The position numbers and the translations under genes were made by a program. DNA of 64,000 nt, taken from assembly GCF_000003815.2 (NCBI RefSeq), contig NC_049995.1, positions 9,463,031 to 9,527,030 on the forward strand. The letters are read 5' to 3'. Below, one piece after another: positions 56,609 to 64,000 of this stretch (the first letter of the stretch is position 1; the number at the start of each line of letters is the position of its first letter). The notes beneath the pieces are model-generated. The model searched no databases. It worked only from the letters and a program-made list of their open reading frames with translations, and was not told the DNA's origin. The DNA comes from Branchiostoma floridae (taxonomy: Eukaryota; Chordata; Leptocardii; Amphioxiformes; Branchiostomatidae).

Positions 56609-58389
56609 AGGTGAAAGGTCACCATTACAGACATGCGCAGAATTAGCATTTTGATGCCATAGAAGATGGCTTGCAAAAGTAAGTGTAAGAAGCCTTTTTG
56701 TTGGGAAATGTTGGCATTTTGGAGCTGGAAATTATGGTCAGGTATTCTGGCTATTTTATTTTGTGAGAAAAATAAGCTTTCTACCATGTTTGGAGTGTTT
56801 TAGACAGTCTAGAGTATGTATAGTTTGGGTGTTATCAGGGAGGTCAGAGGTCACCAGAGTGTCTTATTTTGTTTGTGGGGGCGCATTGCACCGAACCGAA
56901 TGTTTTCAAAATCGCCATATGCACTCTTTAGAAGTCAGATTTGCCTGCCAATGTGAGATTTTCACCAACTAAACCTTAGGTAGGTGACTTTTGACAGCCT
57001 TTTCCCTACATCTTATGCATGCAACAGGTGCCTGCCAGCCATTGGAGGTCTGTAACCTTACAGCATTTTCATATGGGTTTGAAGTTCAAGGTAGACAAGT
57101 GTCGGTCACTTCGAGTGATGCGAGGCAGGGTCGTTACAAATTTCAAAGACTTCCCGGAGACCGTTCTCCCAGTAACAGTCCCCTGGGAGTTGTTAACTCA
57201 TGTGTCACGAGGGCTATGGTGGAGGTCCAAGACTATGGTTTGTCTCAATATTGCTTTGCAAAAAGTGGCACTTAGAAGGAAGAAATGGTATAATCTGCTA
57301 CCCCAGACAGAAAGAGGCTACTGTTCCCCAATTTAGGCACCTAAATTTGTATATAAAAGCTGCTAGGCTACACTTTCAAGCATTTACTGACAGTGCATAC
57401 TGTGCACAGAATGGGGGGGGGGGGTGTAGAGGAGCCATTGTGGCTTATATTTCCCCTGAAATTGGTAATGTGACCCCGGGGCAAGCTTCAATTAACTCAT
57501 TTGACTTAGATTCATTGAGAAATTCTTCCATTTTAATACTTTTTTGTCCTTTTTGTCAGTTTTTCAACTTTTTGTATCCTTTGGCTATATATTGCAATAT
57601 GTACACTCATCAAGTGCTTACAGGTCTAAACTAACAGCATTTTAGTACTGATTCAGGAGCCTAAATGGAGGTAGAGTAGTCCCCTTGTGTCAATGTGAGC
57701 AGTTTTCAACTCCCTTTCCTTTGATTGTCACTTTTTGCCAAATGACAAGGGACCTGTCCATATAGACTCAGACCACTGTCACAGCATTGAGGACAGCTCT
57801 CTAACACCTGTTATCCAAGCTATTCCCAAGAGACTATTCTTTGTCAGAAATCTTTGAAACTCAGGCTAATACTGAGCAACCCTTTTCCGCACCATGTGAA
57901 ATAATTGAAATTTGTCTATCTTGAACTTGAAGCCTGTAGCAGGTGAAAGGTCACCATTACAGACATGCGCAGAATTAGCATTTTGATGCCATAGAAGATG
58001 GCTTGCAAAAGTAAGTGTAAGAAGCCTTTTTGTTGGGAAATGTTGGCATTTTGGAGCTGGAAATTATGGTCAGGTATTCTGGCTATTTTATTTTGTGAGA
58101 AAAATAAGCTTTCTACCATGTTTGGAGTGTTTTAGACAGTCTAGAGTATGTATAGTTTGGGTGTTATCAGGGAGGTCAGAGGTCACCAGAGTGTCTTATT
58201 TTGTTTGTGGGGGCGCATTGCACCGAACCGAATGTTTTCAAAATCGCCATATGCACTCTTTAGAAGTCAGATTTGCCTGCCAATGTGAGATTTTCACCAA
58301 CTAAACCTTAGGTAGGTGACTTTTGACAGCCTTTTCCCTACATCTTATGCATGCAACAGGTGCCTGCCAGCCATTGGAGGTCTGTAACC
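56609..58389. mobile_element. 449-bp direct repeats enclosing 883 bp
   Basis: 56609-57057 and 57941-58389 are near-identical direct repeats (AGGTGAAAGGTCACCATTAC...GGAGGTCTGTAACC). CATAAGG occurs at 56605-56611 and at 58389-58395, a possible 7-bp target duplication. The interior (57058-57940) has short ORFs but no recognised gag, pol or transposase; I see no convincing primer-binding site or polypurine tract. It could be a small LTR-type (TRIM-like) element or a partial tandem duplication. Confidence 0.6.
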
Positions 58390-58395
58390 ATAAGG

Positions 58396-60205
58396 CCTAC
58401 CCGATTTGCAAGGTTTGCGTGTGACGTAATCATAGTCCGTTGAACTTCAACTTGAAAAGTCAAACCTATATATTTGCAATGATCAATGCCATACCTACAT
58501 AATTCATAAACATTTATATAAAAAATTAGATGATACCAGCGAACGACTGGTTAAACCAAATCCCAGGTTTAACCATCCAATGTGGTGAACATCACCACGT
58601 CATCGTCACGTGAGGGCAAACATCCTAAAGGTCCGAACATATGTAGCTCGATATTTATCAACGCAAATTCGAATCACAGCATATGACCTTGGCTGTCCTA
58701 GTTAAAAGATGGCATCGAAAAAAGTGAATAAGAAGCAAAATAGAAAAATGAACGACTTTTAAAAGAAACATGGAAAGATGCAGAAACAAACAAAATCAGT
58801 ACCTAGTAGTACAATTGCTGTTGGAAAAGTACCTTTTATTTCAATGTTGATACCAACTATATAGCGTTGAGTGTTTCTCTTAGAGTTCCAAACCACGCTG
58901 TACCATCATAGGTCATATGGCAGATCATTTGACCTTTGACCTGCTAACGTAACAAGCATGAGCGGATTGACCCCGGCTATTAACCCTCATTTAAACCAGA
59001 ATGAGTATATAGTCCTTAATTCGCGACCTGGGATTCGCAACGCCCGTGAGCGAACGTCAATTTAGAGCCTGGACGGATGACCGATTATTTCTGGCTGTGG
59101 CTAGAATTTGTTTGGAGGATAAATGTACTCTAATGTATTTTCGCAGGCCCATAAAGTTGATAGAAATACATACGTCAAAATGACGTTGACAGGGGGGGGA
59201 GGGTGTCTACTTTAAGTATATCAATCTTTTTCTATTGTTTACTATCTATATCTTCTCCTCAAGTTAGTATAGATATCTGCTATGTATTTTGATAAAATAG
59301 ATTCTAACATTTTTGCTTGTTTGAGAAAAAATATATTACTTTTAGGTGGGTGAAATGTATCATTCAAAGTATTCCCCAGTTGCAAAAAAAAAGGAGTTCA
59401 AATGTTCCATTTTTCATACTCGGGTCAAATTTACCAAATGGGGCCCGATCGGACTGTTTGCGGGAAGATGAAAGATATAAAAGCATTCCTCGAGAAACCA
59501 ACGGAAATTGTGGAAATTATTTTCTTTATGCTTTTGTTTTGATGCGTTTTGTTTAAAATCTCGAAAAGTTTCCTTTTGGGTTGCAAACACCTTTATTAAG
59601 TCTATTTCATCGTAAAATAGCTTAGGAATGACTGAAAAATGCCATTGAAAATGTACTAGTATCAAACCCATTTTTCAAAAATCAAAACACGTAAAATAGC
59701 GCTTTTGTGCTGTTTTACTGCTATGTCCAGTATAGTACTTTTCGTCATTCCCGTAAACTGTCTGATCTCGTGACGGTTTAGAAATGTGACCCTAACATCA
59801 CATGTACCTTCACCAATACCCAACGGACGTCAATGCATCCCGTCATGGGCGAATAAGATTGCACGTGTACATTTAAAAAAAACCCTGGGTTACCCTTCTG
59901 GAGTAAAAACGGCTTGTATACGTGACGCCATCGTTTAATACTGGACGGGAAAGAGTCATTATGACTTGAAGTACGAAAAGAAGAGGGTAGTAGGCTAACC
60001 GCAACATGATACCCGGGTCACGTTGACATCGTAAGTTACGTCAGCTACGCCGAGAGCGGCCGATCTTTTTGAAATGGTACTCGGTGGTACAAGTGCCGTT
60101 TCCCGACGACATTGGCGCGGTCTCGCGCTAGAAGGTTCTTTTACGTAAGTGTGTGTTGGAAAAGGTCAGCGTGACCGCAGGAAAAAACTGTGGGGGCGAT
60201 ATTTT
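58396..60205. other. Non-genic stretch
   Basis: No gene or clear repeat recognised. Confidence 0.4.
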
Positions 60206-60210
60206 TGGCT

Positions 60211-60470
60211 GGTGGTATCTCACTGCACCTGGGGCACCGGTGCGGCACTGCGGGGTTCGTTCACTGTGACACTGTTGTGTTATGTTATGTTATTTTCGCT
60301 CTTTTTTATGATATATCATTTATATTGTGTGGTACGTATGACAAGCATGACTTAAAAGGAAAAAAATACACAAACGTAGAAACATACGTTCTTCAATTCT
60401 GAAATTCGCTGAGTAATCTTTTCAACCTAGCAGTGCCGCACCGGTGTCACAAGTGCAGTGAGATACCACG
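60211..60470. mobile_element. MITE of the 49.2-kb family, copy B
   Basis: Termini GGTGGTATCTCACTGCACCT and its partner ending AGTGCAGTGAGATACCACG; inner GGTGCGGCACTGC and GCAGTGCCGCACC. The interior differs from copy A. The target duplication is not obvious. Confidence 0.75.
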
Positions 60471-60935
60471 TTAAGAGGTGCATATGCTAGTCTGATAGCG
60501 CGTGCACAAGCTGTGTTGTCAAAGATACCAAATGGAACTTCTATGTGATATTGTTAATGAAAATAATTTCTTACCCTCGTTCCACCTTTGTGACCTTTGA
60601 CCCTAACGTCTTCGGAGCTGAAGAAAGATGGTGGATGCAGTCTTAAAGCTACTGACCAATCAAATTTTAGTTGCGAGTAATAGTATATTCTAGAGATAGC
60701 TGTTCAATTCTTTTAACTGCAAACTGGATTAAAACATTTTTCAGGGTTTCCACAATACCATGGCGTATACTGTACGAAGAATCTTAGAAGCAAAGAATAA
60801 GATATTAAAGAAATAGTCATTTGTTGAGTCTATCACCTCTCCACCACAAGATGTCAATCATATCATTCTAAATGGATACCTACAGAGACTTTGCGAAGTG
60901 GCATGGAAAACGGAAAAAAGGCTATTTTACGCATA

Positions 60936-60976
60936 CAACGGATATAGGTTAGCCCACGGATAAAGGTGAAGTAGCG
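60936..60976. mobile_element. Single arm of the 14.6-kb MITE family
   Basis: CAACGGATATAGGTTAGCCC followed by ACGGATAAAGGTGAAGTAGCG matches the right arm of 14759-14799. No left arm is seen upstream. Confidence 0.7.
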
Positions 60977-60989
60977 TGAGATGAAACTC

Positions 60990-62150
60990 TTAGATGAGGC
61001 TGCCAGAATATTACTAGCCAGGCCAAGTTTAAAGGATCTCTTGAGCCCTCACGTGCCACATGGTCCTTCAAAATGTGACAACTTTTTTTTTAAAATTTTC
61101 CGACATTTAAACGTCAAGTACTGAGGGAAGAGTTTGCCATTTTAGCATCATTTCCAACATCTGTAGACTATATGTCACTAGACAGGACAAGTTTGAAGTA
61201 TCTCTTGAGGCCTCACGTGCCACGTGGTCCTTAAAAAATTTGACAACTTTTTTTTTTAATTTTACGACATTTAAACGTCAAGTACTGAGGGAAGAGTTTG
61301 CCATTTTAGCATCATTTCCAACATCTGTAGACTATATGTCACTAGACAGGACAAGTTTGAAGGATCTCTTGAGGCTTCACGTGCCACGTGGTCCTTAAAA
61401 AATATGGCAACTTTAAAAAAAAGTTTTACGACATTTAAGCGTCAAGTACTGAGGGAAGAGTTTGCCATTTTAGCATCACTACTAACACCTGCAGACTATA
61501 TGATGTCACAGGACAAGTTTGAAGGATCTCTTGAGAATTCACGTGCCATGTGGTCCTTCAAAAATGTGACAACTTTTTTTTTTAATTTTACGACATTTTA
61601 ACGTCAAGTACTGAGGGAAGAGTTTGCCATTTTAGCATCACTACTAACAGACTATATGTCACTAGACAGGACAAGTTTGAAGGATCTCTTGAGGCTTCAC
61701 GTGCCACGTGGTCCTTAAAAAATATGGCAACTTAAAAAAAAAGTTTTACGACATTTAAGCGTCAAGTACTGAGGGAAGAGTTTGCCATTTTAGCATCACT
61801 ACTAATACCTGCAGACTATATGTCACAGGACAAGTTTGAAGGATCTCGTGAGAATTGAAGTGCCATGTGGTCCTTAAAAATGTGACAACTTTTTTTTTAT
61901 AATTTTACGACATTTTAACGTCAAGTACTGAGGGAAGAGTTTGCCATTTTAGCATCATTTCCAACACCTGTAGACTATATGTCACTAGACAGGACAAGTT
62001 TGAAGTATCTCTTGAGGCCTCACGTGCCACGTGGTCCTTAAAAAATGTGACAACTTTTAAACATTTTTTACGACATTTTAACGTCAAGTACTGAGGCAAG
62101 AGTTTGCCATTTTAGCATCATTTCCAACACCTGCAGACTATATGATGTCA
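60990..62150. repeat. Satellite of about seven 153-166 bp units with CACGTG boxes
   Basis: CGTCAAGTACTGAGGGAAGA recurs at about 61112, 61279, 61441, 61602, 61763, 61920 and 62083. Each unit has GACAAGTTTGAAGGATCTC, then a TCACGTGCCACGTGG-type block and a poly-T/A stretch. Three of the blocks differ by one or more bases. Confidence 0.93.
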
Positions 62151-62159
62151 CGTGAAAAT

Positions 62160-63385
62160 CTTTCAGGGGTAATTTTAGCCTCTTCAAGACTGAGTGGTTT
62201 CCTCACCGATATTTTTTTCATCCTTGAAATAGTTGATCATCATTGAAAGTTTCCAACCCCACCAACTCACAAGAAAGAAAATGATAAATAAAGTTGATAT
62301 CATATCATTGATGGATATAAAAAACAAGAATCCATATACAAACCGTGTTTATTGATAGATTTATTAGGACTAGGATGTAATCTGTATCTCTGTTATATTT
62401 CATCTGACCCTTACCTACCTCATGATTTCAACGAAAAGCGGCCTGTATGCCGCATGTGCTGGGATTCAATTTTTGAAAGCATCGCAACGTCCGGCATGTA
62501 TCGCGGAAAATATTCTCGCATTTATTGAAATTTTACATACATAGTCGAATCATGACAGAAATAAATAAATTATAAATGTCATGAAATGATTCAAACCAGC
62601 GAAATGAATGTGCATCTGTCATAACTTTTTTTTTAGATTTTTTTTTCATGTGTTGCTGATGTCAAGTCCTGCTCTTATGTATAGTGCGTAGGACGCGGAA
62701 AATGTAGTGGTTCTTTGCGTTTGTACGTCACAGTTCTACACGCGGCGGCCGAACGCACGTGTTTCCACGCTCACGTGTACCTGGCGCGCTTTACGTAACG
62801 CCTCCAGGAAGCACGTTTTTACCTGCGGATATCCTGAACCAAATGTCGGTTATATAACGGCTTTTTTTTTCAAATTTTTAAAAGAAGTACACAGTTGTTA
62901 TGTTTTTATTTCCTTTTTCGTATTGAAAAAAAACTAATTAAAGGATATCGTGGACCCTATTTTTGGCACAAACGCACACACGTCCCTAAATATGACTTTC
63001 TTATAGTTACTATTAATGTAACAGAAATGGGCAAAATGAACGCACGCGAATGATATATCAGCTTTGACTCTACTATGCATTTTGTACCATGTATATGTAA
63101 TGATATATAGGGACTAGGTAGGTAGGTATATGTAATGATATATGATATTTATAGAATTATAGAAGTAACCCGTTTTCTGTATAACACTAAATACAGTTAG
63201 TATGTACTTGCCATGATAGAAATTTTTGCTTAGATAGCCAATAATTAACACATGATATTCTCTGCCAATGTAAGCTCTTAGAAATAACAACTAATTAGTT
63301 GGGTAACATTGGCTGTATACACAGCAAAACAATCCAAAAATAATGATTTGTATATTTCTTTCTTTTTTCATATTTTCTATTTAAC
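62160..63385. other. Non-genic stretch
   Basis: No gene. CpG-containing sequence with CACGTG-type motifs lies at about 62755-62810; the rest is AT-rich. Confidence 0.4.
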
Positions 63386-63391
63386 TATAAA

Positions 63392-63412
63392 CACGTGTAC
63401 ACGTGCCACGTG
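63392..63412. promoter_or_regulatory. Three CACGTG E-boxes in 21 bp
   Basis: CACGTG at 63392-63397, 63400-63405 and 63407-63412. A TATATAA string follows near 63460. CACGTG is the canonical bHLH (Myc/Max/USF) site; activity is inferred. Confidence 0.35.
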
Positions 63413-63894
63413 TTTTTATGGCACGTTGTTTTCCGATTGTTATACAACAGTTTTGGTTATATAAACTAGTTAAAAGCGTGCCAGTAAGAAAAGACCTTAC
63501 ATAAGAACGCACCATTCACGTGGTTGATCTTACGGCAGGGAAACTTCGGCACGCGGGTTGTACCATCCCACATACGGGGGCGTTTAAATATCTCTGAAAG
63601 ACACTATATTGCCCGTATTTTTGTGTAGATAACTCTATATTTATGATGTAGATACATAGCGGCTTGTTTGTATACATAGAGTACTTGTATGATTGTCTGA
63701 GAAAGTGTCATAAACATTCTATTTGGTTCGGAATGGTATGGTCCGTCACCTGACTCAACGGTGTAATAAAGGCGCGAAATAGCCGGCCCCCAGTTTAACT
63801 CAGTCAACTTGAGGGTGTACTAATATTCACATGTTTGCCTCTTTTAAATGGACCTTGGATTTAATGACAACATCTTTGCCTGGTTTTCCTTCAG

Positions 63895-63928
63895 GATACG
63901 TTTCTTGATGCTGGAGATTCGTTTTGAG
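63895..63928 (+). other. Candidate small exon at the right edge
   Basis: 34 bases flanked by a good acceptor (GCCTGGTTTTCCTTCAG) and a strong donor (TTTTGAG|GTAAGT). It could be a leader exon of a gene that continues beyond the window. Confidence 0.22.
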
Positions 63929-64000
63929 GTAAGTTTTGTCTTTTTGTCATTTAATTTGTTCTTTAATGGGGAATTAAGCTGCGGTGTGGCCCTATCATTT

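Noticed and set aside
57019-57336. 105-codon ORF inside the direct-repeat unit as a gag-like gene
   Set aside because: No zinc knuckle, protease or other recognisable motif, and overlapping ORFs of similar length lie in the other frames.

Overview
The window looks like animal nuclear DNA, most probably from a lancelet (amphioxus, Branchiostoma-like). Support comes from an intron-rich ammonium transporter with canonical GT-AG junctions, an intronless Shaker-type potassium channel gene with animal-style domains, degenerate TTAGGG-type repeats, and very dense non-autonomous DNA transposons (MITEs), tRNA-derived SINEs and fragments of non-LTR retrotransposons. The species assignment is an inference from repeat style and gene content; nothing here proves it.

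Layout. 1-7560 is a tandem array whose units hold two imperfect palindromes. 7561-11560 is non-genic with old repeats. 11564-20530 is one gene on the + strand: a putative 5' UTR exon, ten coding exons (13030-19951, 734 codons plus stop when joined) and a poly(A) signal. It encodes an AMT-family ammonium transporter with a long serine-rich cytoplasmic tail; its introns carry a CA repeat, a MITE and a 577-bp terminal-inverted-repeat element. 20530-31640 has no recognisable gene but holds a perfect 30-bp palindrome, microsatellites, MITEs and a SINE. 31672-31866 is an orphan exon-like ORF. 32641-34206 is an intronless Kv1-type channel gene with a poly(A) signal just downstream. 34400-64000 is repeat-dominated: MITEs with TAA, TTA or TTAA target duplications, minisatellites, two reverse-transcriptase fragments, a 1.8-kb composite-transposon-like structure (47224-49059), a LINE fragment inside telomere-like repeats (53113-54205), a 449-bp direct repeat enclosing about 880 bp (56609-58389), and an E-box-containing satellite (about 60990-62150).

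The two protein genes are both membrane transporters, but nothing in the sequence shows that they work together. The most unusual items are the hairpin array at the left end and the composite element at 47-49 kb: two equal-length, apparently identical TTAA-flanked MITEs bracket 878 bp of foreign DNA, and the whole assembly splits one SINE-like repeat into two matching halves.
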